A stretch of 64,000 nt of DNA from Rhodonellum psychrophilum GCM71 = DSM 17998 (GTDB taxonomy: Bacteria; Bacteroidota; Bacteroidia; Cytophagales; Cyclobacteriaceae): the NCBI RefSeq assembly GCF_000381545.1, contig NZ_KB906674.1, forward strand, positions 89,814 through 153,813, given 5' to 3'. Positions 26,176 to 35,087 of the stretch are shown here, in pieces (the stretch's first letter is position 1; each line of letters begins with the position of its first letter). The position numbers were made by a program, and so were the translations under genes. The notes below the pieces were generated by a model. The model did no database searches. It worked only from the letters and a program-made list of their open reading frames with translations, and had not been told where the DNA came from.

Positions 26176-29139
26176 ATGCAAAACAAAGGCATTATTGTGT
26201 TTTTGACAGTAATCATTACAGCGCTTTGCCTGTATTACCTGTCATTCACATTTGTATCCAGTAGAATCCAGCAAGATGCTGTGGACTACGCTACGGATGA
26301 AGTCGGCAACGTTGACTTTTCCAAAAAACAATCGTATCTGGATTCTATCTACAGACAGCCCGTCTATAGTTTCTTGGGTGCAAAATATACTTATCAGGAA
26401 ATAAAGGAAACGGAATTGGGTCTTGGCCTTGACCTTCAAGGAGGAATGCACGTAACCCTGGAAGTTTCTCCTATTGAAATCGTAAAAGGACTTTCAGGAA
26501 ACAGCAAAGACCCCGCCTTCAATGCCGCTTTGGAAGAAGCCCAGGAATTTGCCAAAACCAGCAACCAGAAATTTGTGGATATCTTCTACAACTCTTGGAA
26601 AAGCAAAGCACCGGGAAAAAACCTGAATACCATTTTCGCAACTGCTGCGAACAGAGGCAGGATTTCCTTGGAATCTTCCGACAGTGAAATCCTTTCCATC
26701 ATTGATGCAGAGGTTGAAAATGCCATCGAGCGTTCTTTCAACATTTTGAGAACAAGGGTGGATCGTTTCGGTACTTCCCAGCCCAATATTCAAAGAATTC
26801 AAGGTTCTGGAAGAATTCAAATTGAACTTCCAGGTGTGGATAACCCAGAAAGGGTAAGGAATCTACTTCAAGGCGTGGCCAAGCTGCAATTTTGGGAAGT
26901 GGCAGAAACAGGTGAATATTTGCCTGGATTGGAAGCTGCCAACAGTTTACTGGTGACTGAAGCCATTAGCAAAAAAGCCACATCGACAACCCCAGCAGAA
27001 GCTGTGGAATCGGAAAGCAGTGATTCCACTGATTTGGAAAAACAACTTTCCCAGACTGTTCCGGCTGATGATTTTTCTTCGCAGGTTTCCCCTATCTTTT
27101 CTTTGACCAAAGCCAATTATGGTTTGGTCTATGACATCAGGGATACGATTGCCATCAATAGGATTTTTGCAAGAGAAGATGTGAAGGCTGTTTTGCCTCG
27201 GGATGTAAAATTCCTTTGGGCAGTGAAGCCGCAGAAAGCGGACGGACTTGAATTGCTGGAGCTTTTTGCAATAAAAGTGAGCCGTTCTTCCGACCAAGCA
27301 CCTCTTGAGGGAGACGTAGTGACGGATGCAAGACAGGTATTGGATCAGACTTCCCGCCCTGCGGTAAGTATGCAGATGAATGCTGAAGGTGCTCGTAAAT
27401 GGAGAAAATTGACTGCCGACAATACAGGTAGAAGGATTGCCGTAGTCTTGGATGATTATGTGTATACTGCGCCAAACGTGCAGGGTGAAATTCCATCCGG
27501 ACAATCCGAGATCACAGGTAACTTCACGATGGAAGAAGCAAAAGATCTTGCCAATATCCTGAAGTCCGGTAGCCTTCCAGCACCGACCAAAATCGTAGAA
27601 GAAGCCATCATTGGCCCAACTTTGGGTAAAGAAGCGCAAAGTCAAGGTGTGATTTCCATGGTGGCAGGTTTGGTATTGGTGGTGCTATTTATGGTAGCCT
27701 ATTATGCCAAAGGCGGTTTTGTTGCAATTGCAGCATTGATATTCAACATTTTCTTTATTCTGGGTATTCTTGCCCAATTGGGTGCTGCGCTGACCTTGCC
27801 AGGTATCGCGGGTATTGTCTTGACGATAGGGATGTCCATTGATGCAAACGTCTTGATTTTTGAAAGGATCAAGGAGGAAATCAAAAATGGAGAAGGCCTT
27901 ATGGCTGCCATCAACCAAGGTTATAGCAAGGCATTCAGTGCTATTCTTGACTCCAACGTAACTACCTTCCTGACAGGATCCATCCTGTACGCTTTAGGTC
28001 AAGGGCCTGTAAAAGGCTTTGCGATCGTTTTGATGATCGGTATCGTTTGCTCTTTCTTCTCCTCTGTATTCATTACAAGAGTAATTGTCTATTGGATGAC
28101 CAAAAAGGGTGACCAAAGCAAGATTTCTTTCACCACTCCATTCTCCAAAAACCTTTTTGGATCCTTGAATATTGATTTCTTGGGCAAAAGGAAGGTTGCT
28201 TACCTGATTTCTACCGGAATCATCATTGTCGGTCTTGCGATTGCATTGATCAGTGGATTGAAGTTCGGTGTTGATTTTACGGGTGGTAGATATTATATCG
28301 TGGAGTTCTCCGAGCCAGTAGTAGCCTCTGACCTCAAAGTTGGTTTGGACAGCGAATTTGACGGTTCCATTGAAGTCAAAACCTATGGGGGTAACAATAT
28401 CCTGAAGGTAACCACTTCCTACCTCATCAATGAAGACGATGACGCCGCCAATTCCGAAGTGGAAAACAAAATCAAAGAAGGGATTGCTACAGTGACAGGT
28501 CTGCAGTATACAGACAATGTCAGCACCATGAAGGACAATCAATTCAGTATCACCGGTTCATCCAAAGTGGGAGCAACTGTGGCAGATGATATCAAGAAAT
28601 CTTCTGCTGAGGCCATGTTTTTTGCCTTGGTGGCCATCTTCCTGTACATCTTGTTGAGGTTCCGTAAGTGGCAATTCTCGCTTGCGGCCATCATCGCCTT
28701 GATTCACGATATTCTTTTCGTGGTTGCAGCGTTTGCCATCGCAAGTGCATTTGGCGCGACATTCGAAATTGACCAGGTCTTTATCGCTGCGATGCTGACT
28801 GTGGTAGGTTATTCGATCAATGATACCGTGATCGTGTTTGACAGGATCAGGGAAAACATTGAGAACAGGGGTACTACCAAACTTGTGAAGATGTTTAATG
28901 ATGCCATCAACCAAACCATGGCCAGAACCTTGATCACTTCGGCGACCACCTTGATCGTGGTGATTGTCCTGTTGATCTTCGGTGGTGAAGTATTGAGGGG
29001 CTTCTCCTTCGCTTTATTTATCGGTGTCTTGGTAGGAACTTATTCTTCCATCTACATAGCGACCCCTGTGGTTGTGGATTTGATGAAGCGTGAAATGGAA
29101 AGCGAAGCCAAAGCCGAACTTTCAAAAAAGGCTGTTTAG
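26176..29139 (+). CDS. secDF: Protein translocase SecDF fusion
   Basis: Fused SecD and SecF, driven by the proton gradient to help export through SecYEG. 987 residues from ATG 26176. SecD half: LGLDLQGGMHVTLEV, a large periplasmic P1 domain with a Ser/Thr/Glu-rich insertion near residues 265-300, and the membrane block MSIDANVLIFERIKEE. SecF half: FGVDFTGGRYYIVEF and GYSINDTVIVFDRIREN. Twelve membrane helices are expected. The fused form is normal in Bacteroidota. Two tandem terminators follow. Confidence 0.96.
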   Translation: MQNKGIIVFLTVIITALCLYYLSFTFVSSRIQQDAVDYATDEVGNVDFSKKQSYLDSIYRQPVYSFLGAKYTYQEIKETELGLGLDLQGGMHVTLEVSPIEIVKGLSGNSKDPAFNAALEEAQEFAKTSNQKFVDIFYNSWKSKAPGKNLNTIFATAANRGRISLESSDSEILSIIDAEVENAIERSFNILRTRVDRFGTSQPNIQRIQGSGRIQIELPGVDNPERVRNLLQGVAKLQFWEVAETGEYLPGLEAANSLLVTEAISKKATSTTPAEAVESESSDSTDLEKQLSQTVPADDFSSQVSPIFSLTKANYGLVYDIRDTIAINRIFAREDVKAVLPRDVKFLWAVKPQKADGLELLELFAIKVSRSSDQAPLEGDVVTDARQVLDQTSRPAVSMQMNAEGARKWRKLTADNTGRRIAVVLDDYVYTAPNVQGEIPSGQSEITGNFTMEEAKDLANILKSGSLPAPTKIVEEAIIGPTLGKEAQSQGVISMVAGLVLVVLFMVAYYAKGGFVAIAALIFNIFFILGILAQLGAALTLPGIAGIVLTIGMSIDANVLIFERIKEEIKNGEGLMAAINQGYSKAFSAILDSNVTTFLTGSILYALGQGPVKGFAIVLMIGIVCSFFSSVFITRVIVYWMTKKGDQSKISFTTPFSKNLFGSLNIDFLGKRKVAYLISTGIIIVGLAIALISGLKFGVDFTGGRYYIVEFSEPVVASDLKVGLDSEFDGSIEVKTYGGNNILKVTTSYLINEDDDAANSEVENKIKEGIATVTGLQYTDNVSTMKDNQFSITGSSKVGATVADDIKKSSAEAMFFALVAIFLYILLRFRKWQFSLAAIIALIHDILFVVAAFAIASAFGATFEIDQVFIAAMLTVVGYSINDTVIVFDRIRENIENRGTTKLVKMFNDAINQTMARTLITSATTLIVVIVLLIFGGEVLRGFSFALFIGVLVGTYSSIYIATPVVVDLMKREMESEAKAELSKKAV

Positions 29140-29159
29140 ACTTTGAAATAATTGGAAAA

Positions 29160-29194
29160 AAAGAGGGTTTGTTTCTACAAACCCTCTTTTTTTT
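29160..29194 (+). terminator. First terminator after secDF
   Basis: AGAGGGTTTGT (29162-29172) pairs with ACAAACCCTCT (29177-29187), followed by a T-run. Confidence 0.92.
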
Positions 29195-29211
29195 ATGAGA
29201 TTTTGGCAATA

Positions 29212-29249
29212 AACGAAAAAAATACCCTGAACAGGGTATTTTTTTCGTT
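29212..29249. terminator. Second, symmetrical terminator after secDF
   Basis: A perfect 18-base-pair inverted repeat (29212-29229 with 29232-29249; core AATACCCTG/CAGGGTATT) with a two-base loop and T-runs on both strands. It works in either direction in principle and insulates secDF from the following membrane gene. Confidence 0.9.
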
Positions 29250-29291
29250 TTCATAAAAGCCTATCTTTCAATCGTAACAAAAGTACGCTTG

Positions 29292-29966
29292 ATGATTTCA
29301 AATCTGTATCTTATTTCAATAGGCTTTAGTTTGGTTGCCGCCTTCGTTTTTTATGGCATTCAAACTAAAAATCAGGATAAAACCCAAATAATAATTTTGG
29401 GCATTCTTGGATTGGTTTTTTCAATGGAATTCGTAGGGGCCTATACTGCCTCAAAGGGAATCAACAATTCACTGCTGTATAATATTGGGTGGGTTTATCT
29501 TGAATCGATGCTGTTGTTGTTTTATTTCTTGAAAATCGAGAAAAATTCAAATTTCAAAAAGGTAATCGAGAACATCACTTATGGCATTCTGATTTGGGGT
29601 TTGATCAACACTGTTTTTTTTCAATCCATTTCCAGCGTTTTTCAATTCTATTCCTTGCTTCCTTTTTCAGCCCTTATCATATTTCTTTGTCTAAGATTCC
29701 TGGTGAAGGTTTGGAATTTTGAGATTTTCAGCGACTCACTCCTCATCAGTCTACCCCATTTTTGGATCGTTGTAGGGATGCTTTTCTTTTATCTGGAAGC
29801 AACCATTTTCTTCGGGATGTTTCAATTTTTTCCTGAACAAGTAATTGAATCGATCAAGATGTTAGGTTCTTTGAATCGGTTTCTGGCAGGAATAATGTAC
29901 CTGTTTTTCGGACTTTCTTATTTTATCCCGTATTTTACAAGCAAAAAAATCAATTTTAACACATAA
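29292..29966 (+). CDS. Seven-helix membrane protein A (unknown family)
   Basis: About 224 residues, almost entirely hydrophobic, with seven predicted helices (roughly 2-21, 32-51, 63-82, 94-112, 116-135, 148-172, 195-215). It is a clear paralogue of the protein at 30464-31141. Shared blocks are KGINNSLLYN versus RGINNSIYAN, FWIVVGMLFFY versus FWIVSMILFFY, and LNRFLAGIMYLFFGL versus LNRIISVSMYLVMGL. No catalytic motif is recognised. It is followed by the small CPPxC gene. A sensory or signalling role with the nearby histidine kinase is inference only. Confidence 0.8.
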   Translation: MISNLYLISIGFSLVAAFVFYGIQTKNQDKTQIIILGILGLVFSMEFVGAYTASKGINNSLLYNIGWVYLESMLLLFYFLKIEKNSNFKKVIENITYGILIWGLINTVFFQSISSVFQFYSLLPFSALIIFLCLRFLVKVWNFEIFSDSLLISLPHFWIVVGMLFFYLEATIFFGMFQFFPEQVIESIKMLGSLNRFLAGIMYLFFGLSYFIPYFTSKKINFNT

Positions 29967-30035
29967 AATCATATGTTTCACGTTTTTTAGGCTTGTCTAT
30001 AATGGATCAATAAAGTATCTTCGGGAAAAAAAGCC

Positions 30036-30461
30036 ATGGACCACAAGGAACTGGAACTTTTCAGGAAAGCCTACGACAAATCTGTCAAAAAATGCATAAA
30101 AGGAAAAGGTAAAAACGGAAGAGACATTGAGGAGCAATCGAACTGGGTTTGGTTCGATCGTGCGGTCATTGAAGAACTTTTGGCGATGACGGATCCTCAA
30201 ACAGGAGGCATCAAAATGTATTTCGGCCAGTATGATGAAAATAATATAGAGATGCTGCCTAAGGACCGGAAAAACCGGGAGGAGTATATAGGCAGAATTT
30301 CCCTTGCCCTGGCGGCCTCCAACAAAACAGAGGCGGGTTTTGAAGACATCGCCTTACCGGATTCCAATAAGGAAGAAGGTTTCTCCCCTTCGAGATCTGG
30401 TGGAGGGATAGAGAACGGAGGAACAATTTGCCCCCCGGATTGTAAACCACAAGATACGTAG
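30036..30461 (+). CDS. Small soluble protein with CPPxC C terminus (unknown family)
   Basis: 141 residues without signal peptide or membrane helix. A charged N-terminal helix (HKELELFRKAYDKSVKK) precedes a core WVWFDRAVIEELL then GGIKMYFGQYDE, a helical IGRISLALAAS segment, and a Ser/Gly-rich tail ending ENGGTICPPDCKPQDT. The paired cysteines could bind metal or form a disulfide. I recall similar unnamed small proteins in Bacteroidota but cannot name a family. It ends two bases before membrane protein B, so the two are an operon. A broken copy of this gene lies at 31546-31927 on the other strand. Confidence 0.75.
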   Translation: MDHKELELFRKAYDKSVKKCIKGKGKNGRDIEEQSNWVWFDRAVIEELLAMTDPQTGGIKMYFGQYDENNIEMLPKDRKNREEYIGRISLALAASNKTEAGFEDIALPDSNKEEGFSPSRSGGGIENGGTICPPDCKPQDT

Positions 30462-30463
30462 GA

Positions 30464-31141
30464 ATGGAGTATCTTACCTGGTATCATTATGGGGTTTTAT
30501 TGGGAATGTTTTTGAGTTTGCCTGCATTCTTCATCAAGAACCATGCTTATCGGAAACCGCATCTGATCATTTTTTGGGTGCTGGTGATGATAGCTGTATG
30601 GGAAATAGTTGGTATAAATATAGCCAGGAGAGGAATCAATAATTCTATTTATGCTAATCTCATTTTTGTTTATACGGAAACGCTGTTGTTGCTCTATTTC
30701 TTTTCTTTGATTTTTCAAGAAAGAAAAATCAAAGAAATCATTTTAATTTCAGGCCTTTTGTTTGTTGCCTGGGGCTTTATCAACTCGTTTTTTATTGAAT
30801 CAATTTTATTTTTTCAGACTTATTCCTTTGCCATGGGAAGTTTGGTGTTGATCGGATGGTGTATTTATTTTTTTTACGGAATCCTTTATAAAGATTGGTA
30901 CGCCGAAAAGAACCTGCTAGGTGTCCCGATGTTTTGGATTGTTTCCATGATTCTGTTTTTTTATTCCTGTTCCTTCCTGTATTTCTCCTCCATGAGGATG
31001 ATTTTTGAAATGGACCGGGAATTAATGCTTCAGATTCGCAATTTAAACCGAATTATTAGTGTATCAATGTACCTGGTTATGGGGCTTGCTTTTTATGCCC
31101 CTTTGATTTTTAAGGAAAAACAAGAGTCTTTACCTCGCTAA
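30464..31141 (+). CDS. Seven-helix membrane protein B (unknown family)
   Basis: 225 residues, a seven-helix paralogue of the protein at 29292-29966, with the same conserved blocks (GINNS, ETLLLLYF, FWIVSMILFFY, LNRIIS.SMYL.MGL). Translation is probably coupled to the CPPxC gene, since only two bases separate stop and start. No ligand or enzymatic motif is seen. About 930 bases without an intact gene follow, then a two-component system on the same strand. Confidence 0.8.
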   Translation: MEYLTWYHYGVLLGMFLSLPAFFIKNHAYRKPHLIIFWVLVMIAVWEIVGINIARRGINNSIYANLIFVYTETLLLLYFFSLIFQERKIKEIILISGLLFVAWGFINSFFIESILFFQTYSFAMGSLVLIGWCIYFFYGILYKDWYAEKNLLGVPMFWIVSMILFFYSCSFLYFSSMRMIFEMDRELMLQIRNLNRIISVSMYLVMGLAFYAPLIFKEKQESLPR

Positions 31142-31299
31142 TGAGATAGGTAAATTTTCTCATATTCGTAATTCTTAGCAGGGCTTTCAAAAATCAATAA
31201 ATTTTATTTTCTAATAGGATATGACCTGAAATTTTTCCCTGGTGATATGAATCATGTTCATTTTTAAATAATTGAAAAATGAGTGTTATTTGAAGAACA

Positions 31300-31478
31300 G
31301 CACTTCAACCCGAAACATGCAGTAGGTTTCCTAAGGGGTGTTGAAACTGCAAGAAAATCAGACTAATTGGAGAATAAGGTGTAGTACCGATATGGTGAAG
31401 TCAAAAACAATAAACAAAGAATGATTATTAAGTAATTCTTGAATGGAATTGGAAGTGCAAAAAAAAACGGGTTAAAAG
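31300..31478 (-). repeat. Dispersed intergenic repeat, copy B (inverted)
   Basis: Minus-strand copy of the repeat at 18566-18746. Reading its reverse complement gives AACCCGTTTT, CCAATTCCATTC, TTTTTGACTTCACC, ACTACACCTTATTCTCC, GTCTGATTTTCTTGCAGTTTC and TTTCGGGTT in the same order. It is next to a hairpin at 31482-31520 and the broken CPPxC gene. Confidence 0.75.
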
Positions 31479-31481
31479 GAA

Positions 31482-31520
31482 TGGCAAAAGGGGAGGACCT
31501 TAATCCTCCCTCCTTTGCCA
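31482..31520. repeat. Inverted repeat beside repeat copy B
   Basis: TGGCAAAAGGGGAGGA (31482-31497) pairs with TCCTCCCTCCTTTGCCA (31504-31520) with small bulges. It could be a terminator remnant or the edge of the repeat element; no T-run follows directly. Confidence 0.5.
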
Positions 31521-31545
31521 ATATAAATAACTGCTTTTAATAAGC

Positions 31546-31927
31546 CTAAGAGAATATCAGTTCACCTTCGCTGATTTTCGTTTTTTTAAATTCCGAAACA
31601 GCGGAATCCGGCCCGGATTACATTCAGGTGGACACAAAGAACCCCCATTTTAAAAGAAGCCGGAAGGACCAGGTATCTCATTTTTTTCACAGGATGCCAG
31701 CACCACGGTTAACCTACCCACTAGGTTTTCTTTCAAATGTGAGAGCTCTTTAGGTATGATTTTATTCGTCATACTGGCCCAAAAATAACCTGATACCGCC
31801 TTCTTCCAGATCCGTATTTTCCAGAAGATACGCTACTTTTTTTCTGCTAAACCAAATTGATCTGGTTTCCATGAAAGTCCAATTCAGGATTTCCTTTTCC
31901 TACGCTTTTAGCATAGGCGCTTTTCAT
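31546..31927 (-). pseudogene. Broken copy of the small CPPxC-tail protein
   Basis: Reverse-strand translation in shifting frames recovers the whole 30036-30461 family. MKSAYAKSV starts at ATG 31927. A shift leads into IWFSRKKVAYLLENT (near 31850). GGIRLFLGQYDE (31765-31800) matches GGIKMYFGQYDE of the intact gene. A stop and second frameshift near 31765 lead into NKIIPKELSHLKENLVGRL, parallel to MLPKDRKNREEYIGRI. After an in-frame stop at 31650-31652, NGGSLCPPEC (31620-31649) matches NGGTICPPDC. Two frameshifts and one internal stop make function unlikely. Its membrane-protein partner was not found nearby. Confidence 0.82.
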
Positions 31928-32073
31928 TTTTTTGAATTTTTTGATTTTCTTGTTGTAAAGGTTTAAAACAATAGTTATGAGGTAAAAATAAATTTTCTGT
32001 TTTTAAAATTATATCTTTAGCAATCATTTTTATCTGGTAATTTAAACAACAATTTCACTGGACAAATCATAAA

Positions 32074-32838
32074 ATGGAAAAAGACGGTAAGGACCTGTTT
32101 GTAGTCATCCTCTTGGGATTTTTTTTGATGCTCTTTATGGTTTCCTTTATTGTCATCATAGTTGTCATCCACCGGAAGCGACAGGTTCAAAATCAACAAA
32201 AGATCCTAAACCTTAAGGCAGAATATGAGAAAACAATACTCAATGTGGAGCTCGAAATCCAGGAAGAAACCTTGGGATACGTTGGAAGAGAACTCCATGA
32301 CAACATCGGTCAGTTGCTTTCACTTACCAAACTGAACCTGAGCAGTTCCAAACCCGAGAAAATCCAGGAAGGCCGCCATTTGATCGGAATGGTCATCAAG
32401 GAAGTAAGGGCACTTTCCAAGACGCTGAATTTAGATTGGGTCGAGGGCATAAGCTTGGGAGAGTACTTTCAAAAAGAACTCAATAAATTGGATCAAATAG
32501 GATTTTGCAAAACACAATTCAAGGTGGAAGGGCAGGAAATAAAGTTGATCAAGGAAAAAAAATTGGTTTTGATCCGGGTTTTCCAAGAATGCCTGAACAA
32601 TGCCGTGAAACATTCTGAAGCGCAACTTATCCTGGTGTCCATGGTGAATACATCAGATTGCCTCGAACTCACGTTCAAAGATGATGGAAATGGTTTTGAT
32701 CTTTCCGTTCCTTCCTCAGGTTTGGGTTTGCTCAATCTCAGTAAAAGAATGGAGACTATTGGTGGGAAAATGGTCATTCAAACGAAAAGAGGAACCGGCA
32801 CCGAAATAAAACTAACCTTGCCATTATCGATTGCATAG
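32074..32838 (+). CDS. Sensor histidine kinase, NarL-partner (HisKA_3) type
   Basis: 254 residues. A single N-terminal helix (about 8-32, VVILLGFFLMLFMVSFIVIIVV) and a short coiled-coil linker lead to the phosphorylated His75 in ELHDNIGQ. The ATP-binding domain has the N box QECLNNAVKHSE and the G boxes DDGNGFDL and GLGLLNLSKRM. There is no periplasmic or PAS sensor domain, so another protein must supply the signal. The adjacent seven-helix proteins are candidates by position only. The cognate regulator starts 19 bases downstream. Confidence 0.92.
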   Translation: MEKDGKDLFVVILLGFFLMLFMVSFIVIIVVIHRKRQVQNQQKILNLKAEYEKTILNVELEIQEETLGYVGRELHDNIGQLLSLTKLNLSSSKPEKIQEGRHLIGMVIKEVRALSKTLNLDWVEGISLGEYFQKELNKLDQIGFCKTQFKVEGQEIKLIKEKKLVLIRVFQECLNNAVKHSEAQLILVSMVNTSDCLELTFKDDGNGFDLSVPSSGLGLLNLSKRMETIGGKMVIQTKRGTGTEIKLTLPLSIA

Positions 32839-32857
32839 CCTATCTTTTCCATTCGTT

Positions 32858-33493
32858 ATGACAAAAATGATAAAGATAGTATTAGCAGACGATCATAAAT
32901 TGTTTGCCAAGGGGATTGCAAGCCTCTTGGAAGAGGAGGAGGATTTTCAGGTAATTGCGACCTTCGAGAATGGATTGGATCTGGTGAGTTTTGTTGAAAA
33001 CAATCCTTATGATTTGATCCTGACCGACATCAACATGCCGGGATTGGACGGCGTGGGTGTGATTCAAGCAGTCAAAGTAAAAAAGCCCAAGTCCAAAATC
33101 ATCGTTTTGTCCATGTATGATGATGAACATCTTTTTAAAAAATGCCAAAAATTAGGAGCAAGTGCTTATATCCTAAAGGATGCAGATCCTGATGAATTGA
33201 TCTATACCATCCGCGAGGTCATGGAAAATACCCATGTAATGAATTTCCAAAAAGTACTTTTTCAAAGTGATGATGTCTATTATGGAGATTCTTTCAAGGA
33301 AAAATTCAAATTGACAAAAAGAGAATTGCAGATTCTCAAGATGATCATAGATGGTAAAATCAACAAGGACATCGCCGAAGAACTTCACCTCAGTCCACTG
33401 ACCGTGGAATCCCATCGAAAAAAAATCCACAAAAAACTCGGAGTAAGCTCTGTCATCGAATTGGTAAGGATGGCAATGGACATGAATCTCTGA
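32858..33493 (+). CDS. Response regulator, NarL/LuxR type
   Basis: 211 residues from ATG 32858. The receiver domain begins KIVLADDHKLF with phosphorylated Asp57 in LTDINMPG, Thr/Ser in VLSMYDD and Lys in YILKDAD. The C-terminal LuxR HTH is about residues 145-205 (LTKRELQILKMI and LSPLTVESHRKKIHKKLGV). It is the partner of the upstream kinase. Targets are unknown. The small-gene cluster upstream and the oxidoreductase 21 bases downstream are both possible. Confidence 0.94.
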   Translation: MTKMIKIVLADDHKLFAKGIASLLEEEEDFQVIATFENGLDLVSFVENNPYDLILTDINMPGLDGVGVIQAVKVKKPKSKIIVLSMYDDEHLFKKCQKLGASAYILKDADPDELIYTIREVMENTHVMNFQKVLFQSDDVYYGDSFKEKFKLTKRELQILKMIIDGKINKDIAEELHLSPLTVESHRKKIHKKLGVSSVIELVRMAMDMNL

Positions 33494-33514
33494 CAACTAA
33501 TAATTAAAAAACAC

Positions 33515-34558
33515 ATGAATAAAATCAAAACTGCCTTGGTCGGCTTTGGTTCCGTCGGGGAAAAAATGCACGCTCCCCTGATTTCTGTTTGCAAGGACCT
33601 TGAATTGGTCGCCGTGGTGGAAAGAAGCCAAGAAAAGTCAAAGGGGAAATATCCTCAAGTCCAAATTTTCAAAACCTTTGAAGCTCTGCTCGCCTCTGAT
33701 TCAGTGGATTTGATTGTCATTGTGACGCCCAATGAATTTCATTTTGAGCAAGCAAAAACTGCACTCGAACATGGGAAGCACGTGGTCGTGGACAAACCAG
33801 TGACCCTGAATTCAGCACAAGCTATCGAATTGGACAATTTGGCAAAAGAACGGAACCTTGTTCTTTCTGTTTTTCAGAACCGAAGGTGGGATGGGGATTT
33901 CAGAACCATCCAAAAATTGCTGAAAGAAAAAACCCTTGGCCAAATCGTCCATTTCGAATCCCATTTTGATCGGTTCAGGCCCAACATCGTGGACAATTGG
34001 CGGGAAAAAGATGTTCCAGGAAACGGCATTACGTATGATTTAGGAACACATCTCGTGGATCAGACCATATTGCTTCTCGGAAAGCCCAAATGGGTCTATG
34101 CCGAAATTCTCAAACAGAGGAAAGGCGCCATGGCAGATGATTTCTTTGACATCACTCTGATGTATGAGGGGATCAAAGCACGCGTGACCGCCAGTGTGAT
34201 GATGAACGCCGTGCTGCCAAAATTTTTGGTTTTGGGTGACAAAGGATCCTATTCCAAATATGGCCTGGACGTACAGGAGAAGGCATTCAAGGCTGGACAG
34301 TTGCCCGAAGGAGAAGATTGGGGAATGGAACAGCCTGAGGCTTGGGGAACACTTTTCCTCGAAGAAGAAACAGTTCCCATGCCAACAGAAAGAGGGGATT
34401 ACCGATATTTCTACCAAAACGTGGCAGATGCTATTTCTAAGGGAAGTCCACTTTCCGTAAAAATGGAAGAAGCGATTTTGGTTTTGAAAATATTGGAGGC
34501 TGCATTCCTCAGTAACACAGCCGGAAGAAGGGTCTCACAGGAAGAAATGAATTGGTAA
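33515..34558 (+). CDS. Gfo/Idh/MocA family oxidoreductase
   Basis: 347 residues. N-terminal Rossmann motif GFGSVGEKMHAPL, the VVDKPVTLN motif with the conserved Lys-Pro, and the C-terminal alpha/beta domain with GITYDLGTHLVDQ (catalytic His region). It uses NAD(P) to oxidise or reduce a sugar or related polyol; the actual substrate is unknown. It follows the response regulator by 21 bases and may be under its control or simply co-oriented. Confidence 0.9.
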   Translation: MNKIKTALVGFGSVGEKMHAPLISVCKDLELVAVVERSQEKSKGKYPQVQIFKTFEALLASDSVDLIVIVTPNEFHFEQAKTALEHGKHVVVDKPVTLNSAQAIELDNLAKERNLVLSVFQNRRWDGDFRTIQKLLKEKTLGQIVHFESHFDRFRPNIVDNWREKDVPGNGITYDLGTHLVDQTILLLGKPKWVYAEILKQRKGAMADDFFDITLMYEGIKARVTASVMMNAVLPKFLVLGDKGSYSKYGLDVQEKAFKAGQLPEGEDWGMEQPEAWGTLFLEEETVPMPTERGDYRYFYQNVADAISKGSPLSVKMEEAILVLKILEAAFLSNTAGRRVSQEEMNW

Positions 34559-34623
34559 ATATCGAAAATTTTGATTTTGGCTTGGTCTTTGTCTTTTTTA
34601 GGCTTAATCAAAGCTTATTATTT

Positions 34624-35040
34624 ATGAAAAAGGCAATACTCTTTTCACTGCTGCTCTTTATTGGTGCAGCTTATCAGGTAGAGGCACAGATCAGTGCGGG
34701 AGTTTATAGACTAAGTTCTGCTACCTTCGTCGCCATCGGCACCGATCCGGACAACAAAATATTCGGCGAGGCAAGGGTATCCACTGGTAGCAATGTAGGA
34801 ATCGAGGGTACCTTCGGATACAATTTTATCCAAAAGGATGAGGTCAATTTCTACAGTGGGTTTCATTTGGGGCAAGAAGGCAATCGGGATGGTTTTTATC
34901 TTGGCATTCCCTTAGGCGTGTTGGTGAAGCCATTCGCGGCCAAAAACTTCGGTTTTCTGATGGAAGCCAGTCCAATATTCCGGGATGAAAGAAGTAATTA
35001 TTTCAGAGCTGGCTTGGGTTTAAAATACACTTTTAGATAA
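34624..35040 (+). CDS. Small outer-membrane beta-barrel protein
   Basis: 138 residues from ATG 34624, with a signal peptide (LFSLLLFIGAAYQVEAQ, cleavage after Ala-Gln). The mature part consists of alternating strands with aromatic edges and ends in GLGLKYTFR, the expected C-terminal beta signal. Function not recognised. The extension to 34552 overlaps the previous gene and lacks a signal, so it is rejected. A perfect bidirectional terminator follows. Confidence 0.75.
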   Translation: MKKAILFSLLLFIGAAYQVEAQISAGVYRLSSATFVAIGTDPDNKIFGEARVSTGSNVGIEGTFGYNFIQKDEVNFYSGFHLGQEGNRDGFYLGIPLGVLVKPFAAKNFGFLMEASPIFRDERSNYFRAGLGLKYTFR

Positions 35041-35084
35041 AAAAAATCCCTCAAATCCGATTCGTCGGATTTGAGGGATTTTTT
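35041..35084. terminator. Bidirectional terminator between convergent barrel genes
   Basis: AAAAAATCCCTCAAATCCGA (35041-35060) pairs perfectly over 20 bases with 35065-35084, with loop TTCG and T-runs on both strands. Confidence 0.95.
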
Positions 35085-35087
35085 GAT

